NCBI GenBank assembly: GCA_004154925.1
Contig: QJNS01000047.1
Span: forward strand, 124,001-188,000
Reading direction: 5' to 3'
DNA: 64,000 bases
Source: Monosporascus cannonballus
Lineage: Eukaryota; Ascomycota; Sordariomycetes; Xylariales
This document shows positions 45,770 to 58,492 of this stretch, piece by piece (the stretch's first letter is position 1; every line of letters starts with the position of its first letter). The notes beneath the pieces were generated by a model that was not told the origin of the DNA, did no database searches, and saw only the letters and a list, made by a program, of their open reading frames with translations. The position numbers and the translations under genes were made by a program.

Positions 45770-48700
45770 GCGCCAATAAGGTTTTTAGCGAGTTCCCAAA
45801 TGTTTTCGAAATCCGGGTGCTTTTTTTATTTAATCAGGTACTGGGTAAATCCGTTATATTTCGGTATATCGAAATTCTTTTTTAATTTTATATACTTATT
45901 CGTTTTCCATTTCCATATCGTCTTATATCGTATGCACCTTAATTATATCCGTTATTAACTCGAATAAAAAAACGTAAAAAATTAAATGGAATTTGACTTT
46001 TGGTAAAAGGTCTAATTAATAATTATTTTCTGAGATTTTCTTGGCGATTTTGTATAAACCGATATACTTAAAATCGAGTTTTTTGCTAGGTCGTTTTATT
46101 TCAATATTTTCGATAACGATGGAAACCATTTTCACAGTTTTAAAAATTAATTTTTTAACCTTTTTTGGTTATAATACTTACTTATATAATTCCGTACGAA
46201 TTTTAATTTTATTTTTAATTTTGAATATAGTTATTATAATTATTTTAACGTACAACTTTTTTAATATTAATTAGACCGTTATTAGGTATTTTTTGATAAA
46301 ATTTTGAAATAAAACCAAATTTTACGTTCGTTAATATTATTTTAATATTTTCGTAATAATTAATATTATAAGTTAATTATGCGATTAATAATTCTTTAAC
46401 TTAATTATTTTATTTGTAATTAATATAATATCGTAAATAAACTTTTAATGTTTAATTTATTTGTTTCGTTTATTTCTTTATTTAAGGTTTAAATATATTA
46501 GATAACTTATAATTTAAGCTTATTTATATTATTAGGCCTTTGCTAAAAATTAAATAGAAATATCGATTTTTTATTTGAAATAAATTTCCTTAACAATCCG
46601 TATATATTAAATATATATCTACAAATATATATGCAATTTATTCGGCGTTTATATGCTTTTAATATGGTACAAAATAATACAATTTCGTAAATCGATCGAT
46701 AATTACGAAACTATTATTATAATATATTCCCAGAAATAAATTCTTTTAATATAAAACGCTTTACAATAAAATCGAATATAATCTAATACCATAATTACTT
46801 TACGACTGGTAATAGTTATAACTCTTTATAAGGCTTATATCGTCGAGATTTCGTTCCGGCGCAAATATTATATTGCTGTATAACTTTTTATACCGTTAAT
46901 TTTATTTTTAAAAAAAATATGTACGTCGAAACCGTTTTAAGGTCTTATAAATTCCTGGATATCCATGTAATTAATATTTATATATATTTTATATTCAATC
47001 TTTCTGGTATGTTTTTGGAATTTATATCATATCCGTTTTTTAGTTTTTTGGGAAACCATTATTATATCATTAAATCCTTTAATACATGTTAAAAAGTATT
47101 ATCTAAATTATCGCAATATACTGCAGGCGTAAATATCCTTATATAATGGTATTAAAAATATATGGCTAATCTTAATTAACTTTTTTTCGAGGTTTGGTTA
47201 TTTACTTAAAGTATCCGCTTTGCCGTTCTTTAAGCTTTTTTTATAAATAATAACAAAATCGAAATTCGCTATTTTTTCTACATAACAAAATTATCGTTTT
47301 GTAAATTCTCTGGTCGTAATAAAATAGATAAAATTCTGATATTTCGTATAAACCTTAATCTAGTACAAACTTGCCTTTAAGAAATATCTAAATTTTCCAA
47401 ATACCATAATAATAGCCATAAATCTTTTATTTGGAATGCCGTAATTAAGTTCGGCTCCTTTTAATTTGTACGAAAAGAATATAATAAGGTATAATTTATC
47501 TTAATTATTTTATTATCCCATTATTACGTTTAACGCGTAATTCAAAATATCGGTTTTTAACTTAACGGAATAATTTAAATCATATATTATTAATATTGAT
47601 TTATTAATAATAGAATCCTTAATATCCTAAAATACGTTTTTCGTATCTAGCATTTATTTAAACTTTTTTATAAGGTTTGTCAAAGGTATAGTTATTTTGC
47701 TAAAGTTTCGAATAAACTTTCTATAATAATTAACACATCCAAAAATGCTTATACCTTTTTGACTGTTATTGGCGTTTATTATTTTATAACTGCGGCAATT
47801 TTCTTGGAATCCATCTTAACATATTCGGGAATAATAATATATCCAAGATATTCCACCTTTTATATGTAAAACTAACTTCTTTTTGCGTTAATAAATAACT
47901 TTACGTCTTATAAAGCTTAAAAACTTTATAAATATATCTTGTATATGCTTTTTTTGTTTTTGAAAAAATAAAAATATTATCGAGGTAGTATATAAGAAAA
48001 ATATAGAAATATTTCCGTAATACATAATTTACTATCCGTTAAAATGTTACTAGTATGGTCGTAAATCTTATTAATATAACCAAATAATTAATTAATCCGT
48101 ATTTTGTATTAAAGGTTATTTTTTATTCGTATTTTTTTTAATCTTAATAAAATTATATCCATTTTTAAGATAGAATGTTATAAACCATTTGGTTCCGTGA
48201 AATGGGTTTTTTATTTCCGTAATGAAATATAAGGATATTCGATTTTTAATAATAATATCGTTTGGTTATCGATAATTAACTACAAATAATAATTTTCCGT
48301 TTGTTTAATACGAAAAATATAAGGTATTCTGCCTGTAAATTTAAAAATCGAATCCATTCTTTTTGTAATCTATTTTCCAGGTATTTTTTGAAAATATGTA
48401 ATTCATCTTTCTTAAAATTATAAATAACCTAAAACTTTGTCGAAAATCCTTTTTTAAAAATTATTTCATAATTCCATTCGTTCTGTTCTAATCATTTCGT
48501 ATTAAATTCCTTTTTAAGAAGCTCTTTATATTTATGGTATTATAGTAATATATTAATTAAACTTTTTACCTTTTAGGGCTATTATTATTATATATCGATA
48601 GTTAATTATTTAATTTCGTTTTAATAATAATTACGATATATCGTATTTTTCTTTAATATCCGTTTTTTGCTTATATTTTATGCCTTTAAGTAATAAGACT

Positions 48701-49105
48701 TTTATCGTATCTTGATATTTGTATTTGTCGCCATTATCGATAAAATACTAAAATCTTAATTCTTTTTTTATTTATTAATAAGGTATAAGATGAACCGTAT
48801 TTGGCTAATCTGTTTATTAATTAAAATTCAGGACTGGCGTATCTATAATAATAATAAAATTATATCGTAATTCTTAAATAAAATGATATCCAAATTAATT
48901 ATTTAATATTATCTTTAAATAAAAATTTCGAAATAATTAATTTTTCGTATAATTTTCCCGTTATCGTAAACGAATTCTTAATTCTCGGCATTCGTTATTA
49001 TATAAGGTTTTAATTTATATTTCAATAATAATAAAAATTTCTTAATTACATCCGGTATAATATAACTTCCGCCCAGAGTTTCGTAATTTATTAGTACGGT
49101 ATACC
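45770..49105 (-). pseudogene. pol relic of gypsy-5
   Basis: Minus-strand pol. Protease starts near 49105. The reverse transcriptase box reads IYYLDNIFIFS (YLDN at 47976-47987; second Asp to Asn). Integrase lies about 46200-47000. Chromodomain around 45770-45900 with NLIGAQ-like residues (ggcgccaat complement). Stops throughout. Confidence 0.78.
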
Positions 49106-49109
49106 AATA

Positions 49110-51057
49110 CGTTCCGATTCGTATATCTGAAGTAATAAGATTATTAACAGTTTTATTGTCGTATTTAAAGGCCTTTTTAAAACTTCCCTTTAATTCTTCC
49201 AGGTTTTGTTATCCTGCAGCTTTTTTATAGATAATTCTTTTTTAACTTTTGTTCGAATTTATTAAACCTTATCCGTATTTCGATATTTAACGCATTAAAT
49301 TACTGTATTTATCGTTAATTTCGGCGCATTGTTTTTTTAAATTATATTAATTATTTTTGGTTATGCTGTAATATCTTTTTTTATCGAATAAATTATTTTT
49401 TTAGATTTATAATAATATCCCATTATATATCGTCCTAAATCTTATTCTAGCACTTTCTTATAAATTATCGTATTTTTAATAACTTTTTTTTGTAAAAGTT
49501 TATAATAAATGGTAATTAAAAACAAAAATATATAATAACTTTTCGGTAATATCTTTTTATTGTGTGCTGGATTAACTTTTTTTCTTTTTAATAATTACAT
49601 TATTAATAATAATAAAAAAGGTTTTTCCTGCAGGTATTATCCTTTTTCGGGCCAGCGTTTTATTTCGGCTAAATATTAAATATCTTCTGGGGTTATGAAT
49701 CGAAAATATCGATGATATTATTTTATATTTTTGTTATTTCCAGTACGGTTTGAAAAGTCGAATCCTTTATAATATATTCGAGTAATTTGTTCGTAAATAT
49801 ATTATTTCCATTTTTCGTAATTGGAATAATTTCATCGTCAACAATATATGACATATATTTTGCTCTAACAATCAAGGGTTCTGGGATAGACTTTTTCTAT
49901 CCAATCCTGCTATTCGCATAATCATCCTTATAATATTTCTTATTATGTTCGTAATGGCTATTAAGCCAGTTTTTTTGGTTTTTCGTATTTTTTGTTATAT
50001 TTTTCGTTATGAGGGACCTGGTATGTACTTAGCTTAAATTATGTTAATGAATTTGCCTTTATTTTTTTAGTTTTTTCTGGATTATCCCTTAGGTATATAT
50101 TTTTAGTTATCCTGACGGGGTTTTTTAAGTACCGTATATTACGTTGCTTTATGTCCTATTTTATAATAATTAAAGTATTTGGTTTAATTTTAATTCTTTT
50201 TATAAATAATTTTTAGTTTTATAAATCCTGGTTCTATTCGTAAAAGGTGTTATTGCGTCGAAAAGCGCTAGTATTAACTATATATTGGGGTTTATTATTA
50301 TTTTCCCCTTTAATGTCTTTAATAAGTTAAACGTATTATCGATCGTTAATCTTGAATTTTATAACTGTATAATCCGATAGGTAATTAGGCCGATTAAGTT
50401 TAAAAAATTCTTTTTACATCTTTTTTTCAGGTCGTTAAAAAACTTAATTATTAATACTTTTTATCCTTAATTTAATTTAGCGACTATTTAAATTAACATG
50501 TTACAGTAATTAAATATTAACCGGTATTATAATTATCTAATTTATATTTCGGCTTTTATTTTTTCGTTTATTATTTCGAAAGTGTTCGTTAATATTTATT
50601 CGAATTGTTCGTAATTATTATAAATTCGTATTGTTTCCGAATTTCCTTTTTTGATTAATAAGATAACGTATTTTTTAACGGGTTCGAATCAAATTAAATT
50701 TCCGATAAATTATCCGTTTATAAATTTTATTTATATAATAAGCGTAATAAGTAAAATAGAAAAATACCTAAAGTATATTTGGTATTAGGTTAACCATAAT
50801 TATAACTTAGTTATGGTTTTGTCGAAGTATTCTGGTTTTTTAGTAAAATTTAGTTAAATAATTTAACTTATTTGCAAAGATTTTTTAATTTCAGAAGTTT
50901 TCTTTTTCCTTAAGTTTTTCATAGGCGGCTTAAAAGAATGTCGTAAAATCATTATTATCATTTTTAAGCTGAAAAATACGTTCGTTTATGGCATTTAAAC
51001 GTTAAAAAATTACTTCGCGAAAAAATAAGGCTCTTTTTTTTACTTCTCGGATTCCAT
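49110..51057 (-). pseudogene. gag relic of gypsy-5
   Basis: Begins at ATG 51057 on the minus strand (MESEK then stop), the same start as gypsy-4. More decayed than gypsy-4; the zinc-knuckle region lies near 50170-50220 but its residues are unreadable. Assigned by position and by alignment to the other copies. Confidence 0.65.
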
Positions 51058-51176
51058 TCCAATATCCGGTTAATCAAAGATTTAATAAGTAAGCTATTCG
51101 GGCTTTTTGCTGGTAAACATAATGTCGGTAATATTGCTTAAAGTTTAACAGTATTATTAAACAAAAGCTTACAACG

Positions 51177-51552
51177 TATAACGGCTAAGCGGTTTAACTA
51201 ATTATTAAACCTTAATTATAAAGATTTATATTAATAAAAATATCATAAGATTTTAAGTAATAGATATAATAATCGCATTACGTTTCGAAAAATCAAAGGT
51301 GCCTTAGATAACGATAATATATTGCAAACTGAAATTATTTAAATTATAGAAATAATAAGCGTATATATTTTTCTTTTTCTTGGCTTAATTACTTATAATT
51401 ACGTAATCGGTGGTAATTATGATTATTTGGGATCACCTTTAATTATTGATGATCATTAGCTTGGAAGTGATCAGCGTTACGTAACTCGGCAGGTAGCTCG
51501 TATAATCCTTGTCTAACCGTTTTTTGAGGCCGGAACTTGTTGGGTCGTAATC
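51177..51552 (-). repeat. 5' LTR of gypsy-5
   Basis: 376 bp on the plus strand from tataacggctaagcgg to ttgggtcgtaatc, followed by the target copy gcttt. The outer terminus reads ...gtaatc rather than ...gtaaca, so this LTR would start GATTAC instead of TGTTAC; the change includes a transversion not explained by RIP. Confidence 0.88.
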
Positions 51553-51557
51553 GCTTT

Positions 51558-51900
51558 TGACTAATCGAAAAACTGGAAGTCAGCCTGGATGCGGAATCGT
51601 TAAATATGTGGCACGATAACTCATAAATTATACGGCTAATTAACGCTAACGTCGCCCTCCTAAAAACAAAGCTGCAGTATGTAAATATATATAATTATTG
51701 GCTGTGAAAAGCCATAAAAAGGACTTAATTAAGGTGGATTATATGTCTATAGGCGATATTTTGGCTAATAGATTAAATAAAGCCTTGTTACGAAAAGCTT
51801 TTAGGTATTTCTAAAAGCAATTAGGATTGATAGATATTATAAAAGCCCTGGACCAGCGGAGGAAAGCCTTAAGTGTTATTTCAAATAAGGAATTAATTAT
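51558..51900 (+). pseudogene. copia-E RNase H C-terminus relic
   Basis: Final segment of the copia-E polyprotein: NKAAVCKYIQLLAVKSH, KVDYMSIGDILANRLNKAL, then RKAFRYFxKQLGLIDIIKAL. This corresponds to the copia C-terminal H-I-x-x-x-x-L-R-x-x-x-x-x-G-x-I-x-V-x-Y-x-P-T-x-x-x-L-A-D-x-L-T-K-A-L block, with P-T-x-D changed to S-I-x-D and A-D to A-N. Few RIP stops. Followed by about 110 bp to the purine tract aaggggata at the 3' LTR. Confidence 0.85.
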
Positions 51901-52009
51901 TTAGTAGGTGTTAATCGCTAGAAAAAAGGTAAAATAAATAACTGCAGCTATGGGAAATAATAAAATGTAATAATTAACGCCGTAAATGCTTTAAGGCGTT
52001 AAGGGGATA

Positions 52010-52174
52010 TATTAGCTAGCTGGGGGGTACGGAGCGCTCCCTATATACGGAAAGGTCTTATATTAATCGGCTTATATATGTTCTTTGATTAAACTACTTA
52101 AAGTTGTACGTGTGCGATAGTACGTAAAACTTAACGGAATATAATAACATAACTGATATCTCCTATATCTGACA
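52010..52174 (+). repeat. 3' LTR of copia-E
   Basis: 165 bp from tattagctagctgggg (RIP form of TGTCAGCTAGC) to tcctatatctgaca. Matches the rejoined 5' LTR in length and sequence, including taaactacttaaagttg. Followed by the duplication gaatc. Confidence 0.87.
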
Positions 52175-52179
52175 GAATC

Positions 52180-52341
52180 TGTCAGCTAGCCAGGTATGCG
52201 TTAGCACATTAAATACGGAAAGGTTACCTTTTGATCGGAACATATATACACCGTTGCTAGGTTATACAAAAGTTACATGTATTACGAAAGCGTACGAAAT
52301 TAGTTAAATAAAAAAATAATTGATATTTCTTATATTTAATA
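52180..52341 (+). repeat. 5' LTR of copia-H
   Basis: 162 bp starting tgtcagctagccagg and ending tatatttaata (RIP form of TATATCTGACA). Diverged from the copia-E LTR but shares the ends and the atacggaaagg block. It begins immediately after the copia-E target duplication. Confidence 0.75.
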
Positions 52342-53000
52342 ATTAAAACTATTTAAAAGATATATTAATAATAACCGTATATACTTTTCTATAAACCGTT
52401 AATAATAGTTATATCGGTAATATCTACGATTACTTAGAAAGAGTTAAAAGATTATACCCGTTTTAAAGGCGAATATTATTTTAAAATATATAGACTTAAT
52501 AAATGCAATTATGTCGGTTTTATTTAATTAGTTTTATAACATGTTAAATTAATAGAATACGATGTTATATATCCAAAAAAGCGTTTTTATTTTTAAATAT
52601 ATAATAATATTTCGTTTACTAAAAACTCTTAATAATTCGAAAAAATCGAAATGAGCAATTAATTAATTAATATTTGTAAAGTAATAACAAAACATAACAA
52701 AGTTAACAATAAGAATTTTACTGGGTACACTTATAAAAACCGTAAATATAAAAGTTTTCATAAGAGTTATAACGGTTTTATAAACTAGGTTTTAGATTTG
52801 AAATTTTTAATAATTAATGAAATAAATCTTTCGGTAGAGAAATTTACGGAAATAATTAAGATGAACATGCTATATATTTGTTTAAAAGTATAAACAATAT
52901 TCGAAATCTGGTTTTAATTTATGAATAATAATAAAATAAAAAAAAGCTATAGAATTTTGTTCGTTACAAAGATTTGCGACCTTTCTTCTTAATTAAAAAA
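52342..53000 (+). pseudogene. copia-H gag relic
   Basis: After the LTR and an attaaaactattt leader (compare attaaaagtctt in copia-E), the plus strand shows RFKGEYYFKIYRLN at 52459-52500, homologous to copia-E RFKGEFQFKIYAL, followed by farther blocks such as VEKFTEIIKMNMLYICLK. No protease, integrase or reverse transcriptase was found downstream, so copia-H appears truncated around 53.0 kb. Its 3' boundary is not visible. Confidence 0.65.
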
Positions 53001-56000
53001 CGATACCATTTATTAAAACTTTAAAGTAATAGATAGAAAGCGAATGAAAAAACACCTATTTATAGAAGAAATTAGGGTTTTATATATTCTTTTTTTTTTT
53101 ACAAAACTGTCGTAAATTTGATTAATTTCTTTAACCTAATTCTAAATCATTTAAATCTTCTGGATTAGTTAAGTAGGCGAAAAACCTTGGGCGAAATTTA
53201 CCAGTTTACGAATTTAGGTTAAACTTTTTAAAAAGTTTTCTTTAAACGAAAACCTTTATTTTCGTAACACTATTTTCTTTTTTTTAAAAAAAAAGAATCT
53301 TTTTCCTAATGATAAAAACGGTAAGCGGCTTTTTTTAAAAAAAGACTTTTTATCGTTTTCGAATTAATTTAATTATAATAGGCCGCATTCGAAAAAAGAA
53401 AAAGGAAACATGGTTTAAATTATCGCGGTTTTTGCAGTAATCGAACTAGTTCGATTAAAAGAGTTTAGCATTAAAACTTTTTCTTACTATACTTACATTG
53501 AATGCGGTAAATTTAAGTATTCTTATATGGGGAAATAATTATGTTGTAATTAATACATTCGATATAAACATTTCTAATAACGTTGTAAATTTTATCTTTT
53601 TTAAAATTATAAATAAAGAAATATAAAAATATTTATAAAAAGAATAATGTAAAAGTAAAGCCAATTGCTTAGTTTGCTAAGAAGCTATTAAGAAAAAGTT
53701 ATATAAAATAGGGCGGCAATAAAACAAAATTTTAAAAATATTATTAAAAAATAAACTACCTGCGTTATTAGGTAAATTCTTTTTTAAAAAAGCCGTAAAA
53801 GTATATTAAAAGAATTAAAAGTTGGATTAACTAAAAACGGTGAGAAAAAACCAACGATGTATAAACGCAAAACAAGTATAACTTATTTTTCAAATAAATG
53901 TTATAGGAATAACGTTTAATTCTTTTCAATTAAAACGTTGTAAAGATTAATTTGAACATGAGACCGTGATTGTCTACGACTGTAACGGTACTAAAGGAAA
54001 TCTGTTAAAGTTCTAATAGTAAAACATTTTTATCAGGTCCTTCGTATTTATTAAATGCTTATATGGCTCCCAAATGTTTGTTTCGTGTAAATAATATCTT
54101 CAATTAATTAAATATTAAACCTTATCTTTAACTATTTTAAAATTTAATACTCTCTTAACTTTGTACATTTTAACTTGATATATAACTTGAAAATCTTTTT
54201 GAAAGCGATATGTCAAAATATTACTTTAAGTAAAAAAGAAAAATATAAGATATATTTTATGATCTTAAGTAATTATAATCGATAATTAGTTTAGAAATAA
54301 CTTTGTTAATTTTAAAAAGCTTATATTTTTGAAATTCAAGTTTGTGTTAAGTCTTTAGTTAAATAAATATTAAAGACAATATTTTATATTTAATAAAATT
54401 GGTTTTTTACCATTCTTTGATTATAATATTCAGCTATTTTATCTTAAAAATTGTAATTTAAAATAAGACCGGATTTACATTATTTTGATTTTTAATATCA
54501 ATATTTCTAAGAACCGGTTAACAGTTTCTCGTATGGCGAGCGCATACAGCTGTATGTAAAAATATACTTATATTTTGGTTAATTAACTTATTATAAACTA
54601 TTTACACGAATAAAAAAGCTTTAAGTAGTTATTTTGCTATTAATTAATATAACTCTAAAAAAACTATTCGAGCGTTTAATTTAATCTATTTGTTCATTCG
54701 TTTACGTAGAAATATTATATTATTAAGAACTTAAATTTAACGTCGATCTATTTAAACAAATTTAATATTACTATTCAATTTGAACATTTACTTTTATCGA
54801 CAATAACCGTTTGAAGCGCTTTATCGAAACAATTCTTATTAAAGCCGTAACTTAATATTTACGTTATTACATTTCGGTTAAATGTTAAAAATATTAGTTT
54901 TAATAAATTTATTAACTATTACCGGGATTGTATTATTTTTAATTCCGATACTGAAATCTTAAAATATCAATAAGTGAATAATAGAGTTTTACATTTTAAT
55001 AATCTAAATTCTATTAAGAATAATTACGAATTATAGCAACTTAGAAGTCCTATAATACGTTACTTTAATTTTATTACAGATATTATACTTCTTACCTATA
55101 TATTTAATTATATTTCGTTATTTTAAAAAGTTATATATTTCTTACAAATGTATAACAATTTTAAATGTTTCTGAAGAAAAGTAAAATAAAAATTTATAAA
55201 GCTTTTAATATGTCGATTTTCATTTTTTCGAAAAATATATATCTTTTTAAAATATAACAGTTAACCCTTTACTTATTCTTTTAATTATTCAACCTTTTCT
55301 CTTTTTTTACATTATAAGAATTTCGAAAACCTATTAATAATGCCGATATTACTTTGTTTAATATTTTATAAAACTATTAAAGTTGTTTTTTTTAAATCGT
55401 GGTATTTGTATATATCGTTTAAGAACTTCAAAATTAATATCCTTTTTACAACAAAAGATATCAGTTTAAATATTTTCTTTTTTAATATATTATACTTTAT
55501 AATAAACTGTTAAAAAGAACATTATTTACATTTTATATTATATATGTAGTTCTGACGTTTTTATAAAATAAATCACGTTTGTATGCTTAAAGAAACTGTT
55601 AAAAAATTAGTTTCATTCATCAATATTTTTGTTCTTTAAAGTTATTAATTATTATTATATGAATTTAATATAAGTCGGGTATTTCAATTATGCATTCCGC
55701 AATGCTTTAAAATAATAAGTTACGGGATATTATTGTTTATTTTTGTAAAAAAGAAATTAGTTTTAAATATTGCGTTAAAGGTAATTTAAATTGTCAGCTT
55801 TTTACCGTTTCTTTTTGTCGATATTAACTAATCATATTTTTAAGTTATTAAAAAGCGTTTTTAACTTTTTTGAAAAGCTCGAATTTTTTCCTAGCATATT
55901 TCTTTAAAAATTTTGTCAGTAGTTGAATTGTATTTCCATATCTTTTAAGTAAATAATGTACGTAATTTATAAATTCTAAAATGTAGCGAATAATTATAAC

Positions 56001-58390
56001 ATTCACCGGATCAGAGATAAGCCAATTATTAATTACCTTCTACTTAGAATATTAAATTGTAATATATTCGAAAATAAAGATATATCCTAGAACTTATAGT
56101 TTCAATACATACCATGCTTTTTTAAGGAGGTTTATGTATATATTCACACTATTTATCGTTTTTAACACTTTATTAAATTACATCTTGTATTTTGAAAAGC
56201 ATTTAAAAAAATATATATATGGTCGAATTGTATGAATATAAAAGTATTTAAATCCTTTCTAAAAATCATTATACTTTATCGTTATAAATTAACTGAAGTA
56301 TTAATTATTTGAATAGGTGTAATCTTAAATTTATAATATACGTATATCGTTTTTAATACCAGTTTTTAGTCTTTTTTTAGGTATTTTAATATAATAGTAA
56401 TCGATATAGAAATCGAACATGGTTAATCATTTTAATTTAACAACGTTTTATTTATATATTCATTAAAGTTAAAAAATATCTCTTTTTGATAACAACATCA
56501 TTTAGTTATATATAACCATCTAGATATTAGTTAACGAAATTTCCGTTTTAATCGATTTGTTATATATTATCTTAAAAATTCAATCTTATAAATACTAAAT
56601 AATTTGTTAACATTTTAAAGAATGAAATTTATATTTCTTTTAAAGTGTAATTATCTATCTTTTTATATCGCTTATAAGTTTTTAAGATTTAAAATATCTT
56701 TGTTTTTTAACAAATATCTAATAATATTATTAGCTATATAATAATAACATATAAGTTTCTTTGTCTTTAAATAAAATTTAAACTTGAGATAATTAAATTT
56801 TATTGCATTAATTTAAACCGAAATTTGTATTTGTTTAATTTCACACTAAATCTTATAAGAACTCTTTTTAAATATTATTTATTATTTTAAAAAATATTGA
56901 ACACTTCTAGTGAGTAAAGAAATTATTAAAATTAAATCAAAATAGTTTTAAAATAATTTAATATTTCGATATATTTATTATATTTGATAAGCATTAATCT
57001 TAGACTTTTGAAATATATATAGGAAAATCTTTCTCATTTTAAATTATATAAATACGTTCGTATTTAAGCAGATTTTTTACTATAAATAATTTTATTCTAT
57101 TACCGAAAAATGTAATTACTATTTATCGTGAAATTAATTATACTTTTTAATATTTTATTTTTATGTTTAAAACTTTTTAATTTAAGTATATATCTTTTTT
57201 AGTACCTATATATGGTTTTATAAAATAAGTTTTTCGGACATTTTAATTTTGAAAGTCTTTAACACTTTTTCATTAGCATAAGTATGCATAAAGCCGTTTC
57301 TATTTTCGAGCTACAAAATTAAAAATATCAACCTCCGAAAAAGTTGACCCTAAATCTAAAAATTCGCATTAAATACAAAGTATTGAAAAACAATATATAT
57401 ATTTTTGAACTATGGATCCCTGACTTTTTTTTAACTCCGAGTATAAATAATAAAGTCAAAGGTATTATAGCTATCTGAAAATTCTATTTTTCTTATATAT
57501 TCGCGTCTATTTCTATCGATATTTCCTTATTCCATTTAAATCAAAATTCTCCAACTCTTTTAACAGATATATAAATCAAATAGTTACTAACGTAACCACG
57601 AGAAAAATGTAATAAATTATAAAGATTGATTTCGGATTTTGTTTAAGAAATATATTACACTTAAAAAGGTTTTCTAAAATTCGTGTTATAATGATCTATA
57701 ATTATAAATATCTCGCCGAAGCTGGCCGTATTTGTCGTATATCTCGTATTCTTATACGTTGAAATAAAAGGAACATTTTAGCTTTATAATTGTTTTAAAA
57801 ACTATATATTTCAAGTAATACTTACAAATTCGAACTTTAAAAAACTAAACAATCAAATAAATGTCGTATTATAAAACCTTGTTTTAAATATAAATAAATA
57901 TCACAAATATAAATTCCGATGAAAAGAAATGGAATAATTCTTTTCTCTCGTATTATTTACTCCTTTATTAAACACTTTAATGTTTATTTAAAGTTATGAA
58001 ATCTTTTCTTTTTTAAAGTGTTTTTAGTAGTAGATCGCTATTTACTTTTAAAATCCCTTTTTATTACAATTAAAACATTTTATATTATACTTATCTTTTT
58101 AAGCTTTGTAAAAGCAGCGTTATCTTTCATTTAAAGCTTACATTTCTTTCGATTTAACAAGATTTTTACCTCTTTTCTCCTTATTTTATTAACTATTCTT
58201 TTTTTAAAAAATATTAATTAAAAATAAGTTAGTTAATAGCAATAACGTTATTAATATATAATACAAAAAATCAAAACTTAAATTCAGTATATAAATCGTT
58301 TTTAAGCTAAGGCTTTGATTTATTATAGCGTGGAAGAAATAATTCACTTTTTAACAAATTCAAAGTTCTAGCTAAATAATTTATATCGGT
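53001..58390. other. extremely AT-rich DNA without recognised genes
   Basis: No domain, LTR, terminal repeat or RNA gene was recognised on either strand, and no ORF reaches 60 codons. Texture differs from the RIP-mutated elements to the left: CA, TG and CT dinucleotides are common and the isolated CG-in-AT pattern is weaker. This suggests ordinary AT-rich intergenic or very old sequence rather than RIP-saturated repeats. Confidence 0.6.
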
Positions 58391-58392
58391 TA

Positions 58393-58433
58393 ACATCCCA
58401 CACAAATGAACGCCATACACAAATGAACGCAAC
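58393..58433 (+). repeat. left terminal inverted repeat of the Fot1-like element
   Basis: Starts acatcccacacaaatgaac. Contains two direct copies of cacaaatgaacgc (58401-58413 and 58418-58430), 17 bp apart, which may be paired transposase-binding sites. Complement of 60218-60258 with only C/T and G/A differences. Confidence 0.9.
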
Positions 58434-58492
58434 ACTTTTTTAACATATTTCAATTATTTATTTTTAATTATCCATTTCTTAATATCAATATT

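Larger units (their letters stand above)
44709..51552 (-). mobile_element. gypsy-5, chromodomain Ty3/gypsy retrotransposon (dead)
   Basis: Complete minus-strand element, 6.84 kb, with 374- and 376-bp LTRs and identical duplications gcttt (44704-44708 and 51553-51557). Inserted in the copia-E RNase H region. Same family and layout as the others, closest to gypsy-1 by U3 and antisense ORF. Confidence 0.92.
12048..52174 (+). mobile_element. copia-E, Ty1/copia element split by nested insertions
   Basis: A single Ty1/copia element flanked by identical duplications gaatc (12043-12047 and 52175-52179). Its 5' LTR is in two parts (12048-12092 and 24341-24460, together 165 bp) and its 3' LTR is 52010-52174 (165 bp). 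Internal parts in order: 24461-25222 and 33443-34080 gag; to 35652 protease and integrase; 42511-43721 reverse transcriptase; 44108-44708 RNase H; 51558-51900 C-terminus. Insertions are copia-D, the mariner element with gypsy-3, gypsy-4, a solo LTR and gypsy-5. Removing them leaves about 5.6 kb, the same as copia-D with its own insertion removed. Coding sequence is dead by RIP. Confidence 0.88.
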
